Shown in pieces: positions 54,901-64,000 of a DNA stretch of 64,000 nt (its first letter is position 1; each line of letters opens with the position of its first letter). The stretch is from Myxococcus landrumus (GTDB taxonomy: Bacteria > Myxococcota > Myxococcia > Myxococcales > Myxococcaceae): assembly GCF_017301635.1 (NCBI RefSeq), contig NZ_CP071091.1, positions 1,269,001-1,333,000 of the forward strand, in the 5' to 3' direction. Both the position numbers and the translations under genes were made by a program. A model generated the notes under the pieces. The model made no database searches and was not told the DNA's origin. It saw only the letters and a list, made by a program, of their open reading frames with translations.

Positions 54901-57900
54901 GGCTCTGGCCGGGCGTCCTTCCAGATTGCGAGCCGCGCCGAGGGCGAGACTGTGTGGCGGACGCACGCGATGGGGCGGCTGCGCCAGGCGGAAGGCCCCG
55001 CTCCCGAACCTCCGTTGGAGTCCTGGCGTGACGGGGGCGAGGCTCGCTCGTCCGACGAGCATTACCGCCGCATGGAGACGATGTGCCTCGGCTATGGCCC
55101 GACGTTCCGCGGACTCCGGCAGCTCGCGCTGCGCGACGGTGAAGTGCTGGGGCAGGTTCATCTGCCCGATCAGGGGGCCGAGGACGCGAAGGCGTACTGG
55201 CTTCATCCCGCCCTCCTGGATGCATGCCTCCAGGCCTCCGTGGCGCTGATGGCCACCGGGGACTCCAGGGACCCCTTCGTCCCCGTGGGCATCGAGCGTG
55301 TGCGGTTGCTCGGGCGACCGGGGCGCGAGCTCCAGGTTCGGGTGAAGGCGCGCGCGGGCGAGAAGCCGGGAGACCCGGAGCGGTCCTTCGATGTCTGGCT
55401 CCTGGACATGGAGGGAAGGCTCCTGGCGGAGCTGGAGGGGTTGCGTGCTCGCCGCCTCGACGGTGGCGCCGTGGCTCGAGATGCGCTGGAGGGGAGCGTC
55501 TTCACCGTTGCCTGGCGGCGGACGGAGGAGTTGCCGGAGGCGCTCGGGAGTGGCTCCTGGCTCGTGTTCGCGGATCGCGATGGGTTTGGAGCAGAGGTCC
55601 AGTCGCTGCTGCGAGCCCGAGGCGGAGCTTGCGTACGTGTCGTCGCGGGCAGTGCCTACGAGCGTGTCGCTGCGGACCTCTATCGCATCAATCCCGCGTC
55701 ACCGGAGGACTACCGGCGGCTCTTGCGGGAGTCCTTCGGCGATGACGGACGATGCCAGGGGGTTGTCCATCTCTTCAGTCTCGATGCCTCGGCGTTCAAC
55801 TCGACGACGCCGACGACGCTGGCCTCGGACCTCTCGCATGGAGCCGTCAGCGCGACGTACCTGGCGCAAGCGCTCGTGCGACAGGGGTGGCGGGATGTGC
55901 CGCGACTGGTCCTCGTCACTCGCGGCGCGCGGTCGGTCGTGGACGGTGATGCGGTGGCACCCGCTCAGGCTTCGCTCTGGGGCCTGGGGCAGACCCTCGC
56001 GACGGAACACCCGGAGCTGGAGTGCACCCGCGTCGACCTGGCCGCGGTGCCGGATGCCCGCGACGCCTCGCGCCTGCTGAGCGAGCTCATCGCGAAGGGG
56101 CACGAGGACCAGGTGGCGCTGCGTGACGGTCGCCATGTGGCCCGCTTCGTCCGCGGTGGTTTCGAGGCCGATGCCGCGTCCGGACGCTCTGTCACGCTGA
56201 CTCCGGCGGCGGGACGTCCGTTTCGCCTCGAGCTCCCGGAGCCAGGGGTTCTCGAACGCCTCGTCCTTCGCGAGTCTCGCCGGCCCCAGCCCGGGCCTGG
56301 GGAGGTGGAGCTCGAAGTCGAGGCCGCCGCGCTCAACTTCATCGACGTGATGAAGGCCATGGGCATCTACCCCGGATTGCCCCCGGGCCCCGTCGCACTC
56401 GGAGCCGAGTGCTCGGGCCGGATTGTCGCGCTCGGGGAGGGCGTCACGGGGTTCTCGCTGGGGCAGGAGGTGGTCGCGCTCGCGCCGTCGTGCTTCGCCA
56501 CCCATGTGAAGGTTCCCGCGCGCTTCGTGGCTCCCAAGCCCACGCGGCTCGACTTCGCCCAGGCCGCCACCTTCCCAGGCGTGTTCATGACCGCGTGGTA
56601 CGCGGTGCACCATCTGGGCAGGGCTCGTCGAGGCGAGAAGATCCTCATCCACGCCGCATCCGGTGGAACGGGGCTCGCGGCGCTTCAGATCGCACGGGCG
56701 CTGGGGCTCGAGGTCTTCGCGACCGCGGGCAGCGAAGAGAAGCGCACCTTCCTCCGCTCGATGGGTGTCGAGCACGTCATGGACTCGCGCTCGCTTGCGT
56801 TCGCGGACGAGGTGCTGCGCATCACGGATGGGCGTGGCGTCGACCTGGTCCTCAACTCGCTCACGGGCGAGGCGCTCGTGAAGAGCCTGGAGGTCCTCGC
56901 TCCCTACGGACGTTTCCTCGAGCTGGGCAAGCGGGACATCTACGACGATGTCCGGCTCGGGCTGTCGCCCTTCCGCAAGAGCCTCTCGTACAGCGCCATC
57001 GACCTGATGGGGATGATGGAGGCCCGGCCGGAGCTGTTCGCCTCGCTGTTCGCGGAGGTCATGGGGCATCTCGAGGCCGGAACCTTCGAGCCGTTGCCCG
57101 TGCAGGTCTTCCCGGCGTCGGACGCCGAGGGCGCCTTCCGCCACATGGCGCAGGCGAAGCACATCGGCAAGCTCGCCCTCCGGATGAAGGACCCCGAGGC
57201 GCGCATCGCGCCTCTGGAGCCTGTGCGCCAGGGGATTCGCGCGGACGCCAGCTACCTCATCACCGGTGGCCTCGGAGGGCTGGGGTTGTCGGTGGCGCGC
57301 TGGTTGGTGGAGCAGGGGGCTCGGCACCTCGCGCTCGTGGGCCGCACGGCTCCTTCGGCGCGGGCGGAAGAACTGATTCGAGTGTTGGAGGCAGCGGGCG
57401 CCCGGGTCCAGGTCTCCGCGGCCGACGTCTCGCGCGAGGAGGACGTGGAGCGAGTGCTCTCCGAGCTCCGGGCGCACCTGCCACCGCTGCGCGGCATCGT
57501 GCACGCGGCGGGACTCCTGGATGACCACACGGCGCTGGAGCTCTCGGACGAGCACTTCCGGAAGGTCGCGGCCCCCAAGGTTCAGGGTGCCTGGAACCTG
57601 CACGTGCGCACGCTGGGCGAGCCCCTGGACTTCTTCGTCCTGTACTCGTCCGCGGCGGTGCTGCTCGGGTCACCGGGGCAGGGGAACTACGCGGCCGCGA
57701 ACGCCTTCATGGACGCCCTCGCGGAGCAGCGGCGCGCGCTGGGCCTTCCCGCGATGAGCATCCAGTGGGGCGCTTTCTCCGAGGTGGGCCTCGCGGCGGC
57801 GGTGGATGTTCGTGGCGACCGGCTCTCCTATCGCGGCGTCGGGAGTCTCACGCCAGCGGAGGGCGTCACGGCGCTCGCGCGACTGCTCGAGCATCCCCGC

Positions 57901-58446
57901 CCAGTGGTGGGCGTGCTGCGCTTCGACGCGAGGCAGTGGTTCGAGTTCTATCCGCGCACCGCCAGCGTCCCCTTCTTCGCGGAGCTGCCTCGGGAGTCGG
58001 ATGTGTCCCGCTCGGGCTCCGCGCAGGGCACGTCCCTGAAGCAGGCCCTGGAGGTGGCTTCTCCGGCCGGGCGGATCGAAATCCTCGAAGGACATCTTCG
58101 CGAGCAGTTGGGCCGGGTGCTCCGCATTCCCGCCGCGCGCATCGACCGTGCGGCTCCGTTCAAGAGCATCGGCGTCGACTCACTGATGAGCCTGGAGCTT
58201 CGCAACCGCATCGAGGCGAGCATCGGCCTCAAGCTCTCTGCGGCGCTCCTCTTCACGTACACGCACACGGCCTCGCTGGCCGAACACCTGCTCGAGCGCC
58301 TCGGGTTGTCGTCCATCCCGGAAGTCGAGGCCGCACCTGTCGAGTCTCCCCAGGCCGACGAGCTGCAACGCATCGAGCAGGAACTGGATCAGCTCTCCGA
58401 GGACGAACTGGCTGCTCGTCTCGCCGAGAAGCTGCTCCTCCCATGA
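51904..58446 (+). CDS. Type I PKS module KS-AT-DH-ER-KR-ACP (fully reducing, methylmalonyl-type AT)
   Basis: A 2180-residue single-module PKS that should add one fully reduced unit to the acyl starter. KS residues 12-430 have Cys178 (DTACSSS), His313 (EAHGTGT) and His353 (KTNIGHLE). AT has GHSMGE (Ser630), MDVVQP upstream and VASH at 730-733, close to the YASH form of methylmalonyl-CoA enzymes. DH has HRVQGEVVFPG (His941) and Asp1106. ER (about 1440-1755) has HAASGGTG. KR has GGLGGLG, LDD at 1872-1874 (B-type) and Tyr1929. ACP has Ser2093. The N-terminus goes almost directly into the KS, with no coiled-coil docking segment. The acidic-helical C-terminal tail looks like a docking element for the next protein. 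The start overlaps the E2-ACP stop by 4 nt. Confidence 0.95.
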   Translation: MKSVPGNPSSEPVAIIGMSCRFPGGADSPASFWRLLREGFDAMREVPADRWDAAAYQSTDPSVAGKVRALRAGFLDRVDAFDASFWGVSAREALSMDPQQRLLLEVAYEALEHAHQPIDSLAGSRTGVFVGIATDDYSRRTDPSDVYSGTGSLFSVAAGRISYLLDLRGPSLAVDTACSSSLVALHLACQSLQSRESELALVGGVNVITDPGKSIYFSGLGALSTDGRCKTFDASADGYGRGEGCGVFVLKRLAEALEDGDRVLAVVRGSAVNQDGHSNGLTAPNGLAQEAVLKEALSRAGLKPGDIQYVEAHGTGTPLGDPIEIEALSSALCEWRGPKEPLLLGSVKTNIGHLEAAAGVAGLMKVVLAMRHGELPPHLHFTRPNPHVPWAQLPLKVPTEVTPWTSRGPRIAGVSSFGISGTNAHVILEEAPRSKSERATHEGDEHPLLLPLSARSPDALTALAKAHRSWLDDSEPERTLRELVHTASVRRGHHAQRLAVVGNTRRDMAEALRAFTDGEPHPGVVRRQVSFEEESPRVAFIFPGQGSQWLGMGRQLLREEPVFRAAIEDCEQAMRPHVEWSLVEELGADEAHSRLAEMDVVQPVLFAMQVALAALWRSWGIEPDAVVGHSMGEVAAAHVAGALSLEDAACIICRRSQLLRRVSGQGAMAVVELGLEQAREVLAGDESRLSVGVSNSARSTVISGEPSALEELLRSLEGRGIFCRRVKVDVASHSPQMDPLKEDLLLALEGVAPESALVPIYSTVTGETGDGSDFSAAYWVRNLRDPVLFQGAIERLLDDGHAVFIEVSPHPVLLAPIQETLEEAKRGGLALASLRRQTDERRTLLESFAALYVHGHPVDWKRLYPEGGRPVELPSYPWQGERYWLDAPSTAAVSGRSPRAVRDAGAGHPLLGGALSSSLQPRVRFWERSLGTEAFPYLADHRVQGEVVFPGAGYVEMALAAGAEVLGEAGLVLEAVSFREMLSLTPGADRRVQLALTEEGSGRASFQIASRAEGETVWRTHAMGRLRQAEGPAPEPPLESWRDGGEARSSDEHYRRMETMCLGYGPTFRGLRQLALRDGEVLGQVHLPDQGAEDAKAYWLHPALLDACLQASVALMATGDSRDPFVPVGIERVRLLGRPGRELQVRVKARAGEKPGDPERSFDVWLLDMEGRLLAELEGLRARRLDGGAVARDALEGSVFTVAWRRTEELPEALGSGSWLVFADRDGFGAEVQSLLRARGGACVRVVAGSAYERVAADLYRINPASPEDYRRLLRESFGDDGRCQGVVHLFSLDASAFNSTTPTTLASDLSHGAVSATYLAQALVRQGWRDVPRLVLVTRGARSVVDGDAVAPAQASLWGLGQTLATEHPELECTRVDLAAVPDARDASRLLSELIAKGHEDQVALRDGRHVARFVRGGFEADAASGRSVTLTPAAGRPFRLELPEPGVLERLVLRESRRPQPGPGEVELEVEAAALNFIDVMKAMGIYPGLPPGPVALGAECSGRIVALGEGVTGFSLGQEVVALAPSCFATHVKVPARFVAPKPTRLDFAQAATFPGVFMTAWYAVHHLGRARRGEKILIHAASGGTGLAALQIARALGLEVFATAGSEEKRTFLRSMGVEHVMDSRSLAFADEVLRITDGRGVDLVLNSLTGEALVKSLEVLAPYGRFLELGKRDIYDDVRLGLSPFRKSLSYSAIDLMGMMEARPELFASLFAEVMGHLEAGTFEPLPVQVFPASDAEGAFRHMAQAKHIGKLALRMKDPEARIAPLEPVRQGIRADASYLITGGLGGLGLSVARWLVEQGARHLALVGRTAPSARAEELIRVLEAAGARVQVSAADVSREEDVERVLSELRAHLPPLRGIVHAAGLLDDHTALELSDEHFRKVAAPKVQGAWNLHVRTLGEPLDFFVLYSSAAVLLGSPGQGNYAAANAFMDALAEQRRALGLPAMSIQWGAFSEVGLAAAVDVRGDRLSYRGVGSLTPAEGVTALARLLEHPRPVVGVLRFDARQWFEFYPRTASVPFFAELPRESDVSRSGSAQGTSLKQALEVASPAGRIEILEGHLREQLGRVLRIPAARIDRAAPFKSIGVDSLMSLELRNRIEASIGLKLSAALLFTYTHTASLAEHLLERLGLSSIPEVEAAPVESPQADELQRIEQELDQLSEDELAARLAEKLLLP

Positions 58447-58468
58447 GACATCAGGAGATGCGTCGCGC

Positions 58469-61400
58469 ATGAGTACCCCGGACTATCGAGTCCTGCTGAA
58501 GAACTCGCTCCTTAAGATTGAAGCGCTGGAGGCGAGGCTCGCGAAGCAGGAGGCCACGAAGGCGGAGCCGGTCGCCATCGTCGGCATGGCGTGCCGTTTC
58601 CCCGGTGAAGCCCATGCGCCCGACTCACTGTGGCGCATGCTCCGGGACGGCGTCGACGCGGTCCGGAAGATTCCGGCCGAGCGTTGGCCCGCGGACGCGA
58701 TTCCGGGAGAGAACCCAGCCGTGCGCTGGGCGGGACTCCTCGACTCGGTCGATGGGTTCGATGCGTCCTTCTTCGAGGTCTCTCCTCGCGAGGCCGCGAG
58801 CCTCGACCCTCAGCAGCGCCTGCTCCTGGAGGTGACGTGGGAGGCGTTGGAGGACGCCGGCCTTCGCCCCGAGCGGCTCGCGAAGAGCCTGACAGGTGTC
58901 TTCCTCGGCCTGAGCAGCACGGACTACCGCCAGCGCGTCAACGCCAAGGGCATCGACGGTGTCGAGACCTACGACTTGACCGGAACGTTGCTCTCCACGG
59001 CGGCGGGACGGCTCTCGTACGTCTTCGGCTTCCAGGGGCCCTGCCTGTCCATCGACACGGCGTGCTCCTCTTCACTGGTCGCGGTGCACGAGGCCGTCCA
59101 GAGCCTCCGTCGCGGTGAGAGCGACGTCGCGCTGACCGGAGGCGCCAACCTCATCCTCGACCCGATGAACTCGGCGATGTTGGGCCGGATGCAGGCGCTG
59201 TCGCCGGACGGTCGCTGCAAGACCTTCGACGCGGCGGCCAATGGCTTCGTGCGCGGAGAAGGCTGCGGCATCGTGGTCCTCAAGCGCCTCTCCGATGCCG
59301 AGCGCGATGGAGACCGCATCTGGGCGCTCATCAAGGGCTCGGCCATCAACCAGGATGGCCGCTCGACGGGGCTGACGGCTCCCAACGTGCTCGCGCAGCA
59401 GGCGCTGCTGCGACAGGCGCTCGCGGACGCGAAGGTGGCCGCGTCGGACATCGGCTACGTCGAGTCACATGGCACCGGCACGTCCCTGGGCGACCCCATC
59501 GAGTTCGAGGCGCTCCGTGAGGTCCTCGGGCAGCCACGGCCGGACGGGTCCACATGCGCCATTGGTGCACTGAAGACGAACCTCGGGCACCTGGAGGCCG
59601 CCGCGGGCGTGGCGGGCCTCATCAAGACAGTGCTCGTGCTGCGGCGCGAGGCGATTCCTCGCAACCTGAACTTCCGCTCCATCAACCCACGCATCTCACT
59701 GAGCGGGACGCCGTTCGTGTTCCCGACCCAGGAGCTTCCCTGGCCCCGGGGGACGAAGCCTCGGCGCGCGGGCGTGAGCGCGTTCGGCCTGAGTGGAACC
59801 AACGCGCATGTCGTGCTGGAGGAAGCACCAACGCCTTCGCGCCCGGTGACGCCTCCCGCGCAGGCACAGGGTCCGTCCCCGGCGGTCCTCCTCCCGCTGT
59901 CGGCGAAGACTCCCGCCGCGCTTCGAGCGCAAGCGAAACAGTGGTTCGAGCACCTGTCGGCCGGCGGTGCGGAGCCCCTCGCGGACCAGCTCTACACGGC
60001 CAGCGTGCGGCGCGGTCATCATCCGCACCGGCTCGCGGTCCAGGGGCGCTCGAAGGAGGAGCTCTCCAGTCAGTTGCAGGCCTTCCTCGCGCGGGAGCCA
60101 CAGGACTCGGAGCTGAGTGACGAGTCGGGGCCGAGGGCTCGAAAGGCCGTCTTCGTCTTCCCAGGGCAAGGAGGCCAGTGGCCGGGCATGGGCCGGCGAC
60201 TCATCGAGGAGGAGCGCGTCTTCCGTGAGGCCATCGAGGCCTGTGACCGGGCGATGCGGCCCCACGTCGAGTGGTCGCTGCTGGAGGTGCTGCGGGGCGA
60301 GGGGCCCCGGGCCGCGCTGGAGGAAGTGGACGTCATCCAGCCCTCGGTGTTCGCGATGCAGGTGGGACTCGCCGCGCTCTGGCGCTCCTGGGGCGTGGAG
60401 CCTCACGCGGTGGTGGGCCACAGCCTGGGTGAGGTGGCGGCGGCCCACGTGGCGGGTGCGCTGAGCCTGGAGGACGCGGCGCGAATCATCTGCGTGCGCA
60501 GCCGGCTGGTGAAGCGCGCGAGCGGGCAGGGCGGGATGGCAGTGGTGGAACTCTCCGCCGACGAGGCGCGCGAGGCGCTGCGTGGCTACGAGGGACGGCT
60601 CGCCGTGGGCGCGGTGAATGGGCCGCGTGCTCGCGTGCTGTCGGGAGAGCGCGAGGCGCTGGCCGAGGTGTTGGCGGGATTGGAGAAGGCGGGCGTCTTC
60701 TGCCGCTGGGTGAAGGTGGACTACGCGTCACACAGTCCCCAGATGGAGCCGCTGCGCGCGGAGCTGTTGCGGTTGCTCGCGGACGTGCGGCCGGTGCGCG
60801 AGCGCGTGCCGATCTACTCGACGGTGACGGGACGGAGAAACGAGGAGCTGCTGACCGCGGAGTACTGGGAGCGCAACCTCCGCGAGCCGGTGCGCTTCTG
60901 GGACGTCATCGAGCAACTGGGCACCGAGGGGCACGAGACCTTCCTGGAGCTCAACGCCCATCCGGTGCTCCTGCCGTCCATCGAAGAGGGGCTGCGTGAG
61001 CGATGTGCGTCGCTCGCCGTGCTGCCCTCGCTGCGTCGCGATGAAGGGGGGCGAGAGCGACTGCTCGCCACGCTCGGGGCGCTCTACACCGTGGGCCACT
61101 CGGTGGACTGGGCCCGGCTCCATCCCGAAGGAGGACGCGTCGTCACGGTCCCCGCGTATCCGTGGCAGCGTGAGCGCTTCTGGTTGGACGCCTCCACCGC
61201 GCCTGCTCCGCGACGCGGGGGGAACCGTGTCCAGGGCGCGAGTGTGCATCCGCTGCTGGGGCCTCGCGTGGCGCTCAGTCATCAGCCCGGGACTCACGTC
61301 TGGCAGATGGACATCGGTATCGCGGACATCGGATGGGCCACGGACCATCGCGTCCAGGATGCCGTCGTCCTTCCCGGCACGGCGTGGGTGGATATCGCGC

Positions 61401-64000
61401 TGGCCGCGGCGCGGCAGGTCTTGGGAGAGGGGCGGCATGTGCTCTCGCGGCTGGTCTGTGTCCAGCCCGTGTTCCTGCCGGCCGATGGGGCTCGGACGCT
61501 CCAGGTGGTGATGACCGGGCGGCCTTCGGGTGGCGCGGACTTCCAATGCTTCGCGCTGGATGCCCGGGCATCCGCGCCCGCCTGGGTCCCCGTCGCCGAA
61601 GGCGCCGTCGAGCTGGCCTCCGACCAGGGCAACACGGAGCCACTGCCTTCCGCCGAGGTCATCCAGGCGCGATGCCCCCGCATCGTCGAAGGCGAGGCAC
61701 ACGTCCAGGCCATGGCCGAGCGGGGCCTGCACTACGGTCCCGCGTTCCAGGGACTCCAGCGGCTCTGGCAGGGGGAGCGCGAAGCCTATGCCCACCTTCG
61801 CCTGCCTGAAGTCCTCTCGGGTCACGCGGGCGAGCACATCGTCCATCCCGCGTTCCTCGATGCGTGCTTCCAGCTCCTGATGTCCTTCCTGCCCGTGGGC
61901 ACCACGTACGTGGGCCGAGGCGTGGAGTCCGCGCGCTTCGAAGGGCCCATTCCATCCGAGGTCTGGGCACACCTGCGGCTCCGCGAGGGCGAAGGGACCT
62001 CCTTCAGCGGAGACCTCACGCTGCGGGACGCGGAAGGCCACCGGGTGGCGGAAGTCTCCGGCATCCAGGTCAGCCGTCTGCCGGGTGCGAGCTGGCGGGC
62101 CGTGAGCGCGGAGCTCTCCGAGTGGATGTACCAGGTGGATTGGGAAGCACAGGCGCTGCCGGAGCCGTTCGTGTGGCCGGAGAAGTCACCGGGGACGTGG
62201 CTGCTCCTCGCGGACACTCGCCAGGTGGCTCGCGAGCTTCGTGTTCTCCTGGAGGCGCGTGGTGAGTCGTGCGTGATGGTGACGCCGGGGACGTCGTACC
62301 GGTCCGTTGGCGCGCGCACCTACGAAGTGGACCCGCGCAATGCGGAGCACCTTCGCCGGCTGCTGTCGGACGCACTGCCTTCGGGGGCGCCCGCGTGCCG
62401 GGGTGTGGTGCACCTGTGGAGCTTGGACAGCGCCTCGAACGACGCGCTGACTCCGACGGCCCTGGAGCACACGCGACACCTGGGGACGACGGCGGTGCTG
62501 CACCTCGTGCAGGCGCTGGCTCGCGCGGGCTGGCGGGATGCGCCTCGGCTCTGGCTCGTCACGCAAGGGGCACGTTCCGTTGGACCATCGCCAGAGCGGG
62601 TGAACGTGGCGCAGGCGCCGCTGTGGGGCCTGGGCCAGGTCATCGCGATGGAGCAGCCCGAGCTGCGATGCACGCGGGTGGACCTCCACGCCGACGCGCA
62701 GGTGGAGTCCGAGGTCCTCTTCCGGGAGCTCTCGTCCGCGTCGCTCGAGGACCAGGTGGCCTTGCGCGGTGGTGTGCGGCACGTGGCCCGGTTCATCCGC
62801 GCGGCGGACGCACTGGAGCCTCGGGATCTGTCCGAGCGGGTGGCCGCTGACGGCACGTACCTCATCACCGGCGGCCTCGGCGGTCTGGGGCTCCAGGTTG
62901 CTCGGTGGCTCATCGGACAGGGGGCGCGGAGCCTCGTCCTGCTGGGCCGAGGGGCTCCTTCCGCCGATGCGGACCTCGCGCTGGGCGAGCTGCGCGAAGC
63001 GGGGGCACGCGTGGAGGTCGTCCGCGCGGATGTCTCGGTGCCGGAGGACGTGGCGCGTGCGATGGCGGTGGTCGACGGGGGCATGCCGCCACTGAAGGGC
63101 GTGGTGCATGCGGCGGGTCTCCTCGATGACGGGGTGCTGCTCAACCTCACCGAGGAGCGCTTCGCGAACGTGATGGCCCCCAAGGTCCAGGGCGCGTGGA
63201 ACCTCCATGGGGCGACCCGGCAGCGGCCGCTGGACTTCTTCGTGCTCTTCTCCAGCGCGGCGGCGTTGCTGGGCTCTCCGGGGCAGGGGAACTACGCCTC
63301 GGCCAACGCCTTCCTGGATGCCCTGGCCCACGCCCGTCGGGCGGAGGGGCTGCCTGGGCTGAGCATCGCCTGGGGGGCGTGGACCGGCATCGGTCTCGCG
63401 GCGCGCGCGAACCCCCAGACGCGCATCGAGGCACGCGGACTGCGTGGCATGGCACCCGACAAGGCGCTCGCGGCGCTGGGGCTCTTGCTCGGACAGGACA
63501 GGCCACAGGTGGGCGTGGTGTCGCTCGACCTGCGGCAGTGGATGGAGTTCTACCTGTCCGCGGCGCAGTCGCCGTTCTTCACGCGGCTCGTGGGACAGCT
63601 TGCCTCCGCTCGCACGAGTGAGGCGGGACGGGGACGGTTCCGCGAGAAGCTCCAGCAGGCAGGAGAGTCCGAGCGCCGGGCGCTGCTGGAGCGGCACCTT
63701 CGCGAGCAGATCGCCGCCGTGCTGCGGATGGACCCGGAGCGATTGGGGCCGCGCGTTGCATTGGGGAGCCTGGGGCTCGACTCGTTGATGGGGATGGAGA
63801 TTCGCAACCGGCTGGAGGCCTCGCTGGGCCTGAAGCTGAGCGCGACGCTGGTGTGGGCCTACCCGACGCTCATCGCGCTGGCCACGTTCCTCTCCGAGCG
63901 GCTGGGGCTGTCGTCGACCGACGAGCCCCCTCGCACCGAGGCGTCCGCGCCAGAGGCCCCGGCTCCCGCGGCCGTGGCGGCCCTCACGAGCGCGGCGGTG
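58469..64000 (+). CDS. Type I PKS module KS-AT-DH-KR-ACP (methylmalonyl-type AT; 3' end outside window)
   Basis: 1844 residues are visible and the frame is still open at the edge. The N-terminus (residues 1-32) is a short coiled-coil docking segment, then KS with Cys199, AT with GHSLGE (Ser652), DVIQP and YASH at 752-755 (methylmalonyl-CoA type). DH has HRVQD-AVVLPG (His960), in which the normally conserved Gly is Asp964, and Asp1131. There is no ER. KR has GGLGGLG, LDD at 1552-1554 (B-type) and Tyr1609. ACP has Ser1772. The last residues are an Ala/Pro-rich linker, so another module or a terminal domain probably follows. ATG 58469 is preceded by AGGAG and begins 22 bp after the previous stop. 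Confidence 0.95.
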   Translation, partial: MSTPDYRVLLKNSLLKIEALEARLAKQEATKAEPVAIVGMACRFPGEAHAPDSLWRMLRDGVDAVRKIPAERWPADAIPGENPAVRWAGLLDSVDGFDASFFEVSPREAASLDPQQRLLLEVTWEALEDAGLRPERLAKSLTGVFLGLSSTDYRQRVNAKGIDGVETYDLTGTLLSTAAGRLSYVFGFQGPCLSIDTACSSSLVAVHEAVQSLRRGESDVALTGGANLILDPMNSAMLGRMQALSPDGRCKTFDAAANGFVRGEGCGIVVLKRLSDAERDGDRIWALIKGSAINQDGRSTGLTAPNVLAQQALLRQALADAKVAASDIGYVESHGTGTSLGDPIEFEALREVLGQPRPDGSTCAIGALKTNLGHLEAAAGVAGLIKTVLVLRREAIPRNLNFRSINPRISLSGTPFVFPTQELPWPRGTKPRRAGVSAFGLSGTNAHVVLEEAPTPSRPVTPPAQAQGPSPAVLLPLSAKTPAALRAQAKQWFEHLSAGGAEPLADQLYTASVRRGHHPHRLAVQGRSKEELSSQLQAFLAREPQDSELSDESGPRARKAVFVFPGQGGQWPGMGRRLIEEERVFREAIEACDRAMRPHVEWSLLEVLRGEGPRAALEEVDVIQPSVFAMQVGLAALWRSWGVEPHAVVGHSLGEVAAAHVAGALSLEDAARIICVRSRLVKRASGQGGMAVVELSADEAREALRGYEGRLAVGAVNGPRARVLSGEREALAEVLAGLEKAGVFCRWVKVDYASHSPQMEPLRAELLRLLADVRPVRERVPIYSTVTGRRNEELLTAEYWERNLREPVRFWDVIEQLGTEGHETFLELNAHPVLLPSIEEGLRERCASLAVLPSLRRDEGGRERLLATLGALYTVGHSVDWARLHPEGGRVVTVPAYPWQRERFWLDASTAPAPRRGGNRVQGASVHPLLGPRVALSHQPGTHVWQMDIGIADIGWATDHRVQDAVVLPGTAWVDIALAAARQVLGEGRHVLSRLVCVQPVFLPADGARTLQVVMTGRPSGGADFQCFALDARASAPAWVPVAEGAVELASDQGNTEPLPSAEVIQARCPRIVEGEAHVQAMAERGLHYGPAFQGLQRLWQGEREAYAHLRLPEVLSGHAGEHIVHPAFLDACFQLLMSFLPVGTTYVGRGVESARFEGPIPSEVWAHLRLREGEGTSFSGDLTLRDAEGHRVAEVSGIQVSRLPGASWRAVSAELSEWMYQVDWEAQALPEPFVWPEKSPGTWLLLADTRQVARELRVLLEARGESCVMVTPGTSYRSVGARTYEVDPRNAEHLRRLLSDALPSGAPACRGVVHLWSLDSASNDALTPTALEHTRHLGTTAVLHLVQALARAGWRDAPRLWLVTQGARSVGPSPERVNVAQAPLWGLGQVIAMEQPELRCTRVDLHADAQVESEVLFRELSSASLEDQVALRGGVRHVARFIRAADALEPRDLSERVAADGTYLITGGLGGLGLQVARWLIGQGARSLVLLGRGAPSADADLALGELREAGARVEVVRADVSVPEDVARAMAVVDGGMPPLKGVVHAAGLLDDGVLLNLTEERFANVMAPKVQGAWNLHGATRQRPLDFFVLFSSAAALLGSPGQGNYASANAFLDALAHARRAEGLPGLSIAWGAWTGIGLAARANPQTRIEARGLRGMAPDKALAALGLLLGQDRPQVGVVSLDLRQWMEFYLSAAQSPFFTRLVGQLASARTSEAGRGRFREKLQQAGESERRALLERHLREQIAAVLRMDPERLGPRVALGSLGLDSLMGMEIRNRLEASLGLKLSATLVWAYPTLIALATFLSERLGLSSTDEPPRTEASAPEAPAPAAVAALTSAAV

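Overview
The window is G+C-rich, gene-dense and almost wholly given to secondary metabolism. Giant modular NRPS and type I PKS genes, a fatty-acyl-AMP ligase loading module, a PvdE/SyrD-type exporter and a branched-chain keto-acid dehydrogenase-like operon together suggest a myxobacterium (Myxococcaceae or Archangiaceae type). That assignment is inferred from gene content and base composition, not from a marker gene. I see no tRNA, rRNA, CRISPR array or insertion sequence.

Left and centre (1-47745, all minus strand): a lipopeptide-type assembly line. Read 5' to 3' (right to left), the genes are type II thioesterase, aldo/keto reductase, 2-oxoglutarate/Fe(II) oxygenase-like protein, cytochrome P450, a 9254-residue NRPS (NRPS-2), a cyclic-peptide-type ABC exporter that overlaps NRPS-2 by 4 nt, an MDR-family oxidoreductase, a GT87-like membrane glycosyltransferase, and a second NRPS (NRPS-1) that runs off the left edge. 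NRPS-1 begins with FAAL-ACP, so it is the lipid-loading subunit. NRPS-2 ends in a thioesterase, so it is the terminal subunit. Gene order is therefore the reverse of the expected biosynthetic order. Specificity residues read by eye give acyl-Gly-Phe(like)-X... for NRPS-1 and X(D)-Ser-Asp-Gln-Gln-Gln-Glu-(Leu-like) for NRPS-2. The three Gln modules are almost identical DNA repeats about 3.2 kb apart, two further C domains are near-identical copies, and NRPS-1 module 2 carries two carrier domains in tandem.

Right (48028-64000, plus strand): a divergent, translationally coupled operon of E1-alpha, E1-beta, an E2 acyltransferase with a C-terminal acyl carrier protein, and two PKS proteins (KS-AT-DH-ER-KR-ACP; then KS-AT-DH-KR-ACP, running off the right edge). 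The E2-ACP fusion suggests that a dedicated alpha-keto-acid dehydrogenase makes an acyl group and passes it from lipoamide to a carrier protein, to prime a methyl-branched polyketide without free acyl-CoA. This is the most unusual feature of the window.

The two systems diverge from a 282-bp region (47746-48027) that contains a perfect palindrome beside the E1-alpha start. They may be two clusters side by side, or one hybrid pathway in which the polyketide acid is the substrate of the FAAL. The sequence alone does not decide this.
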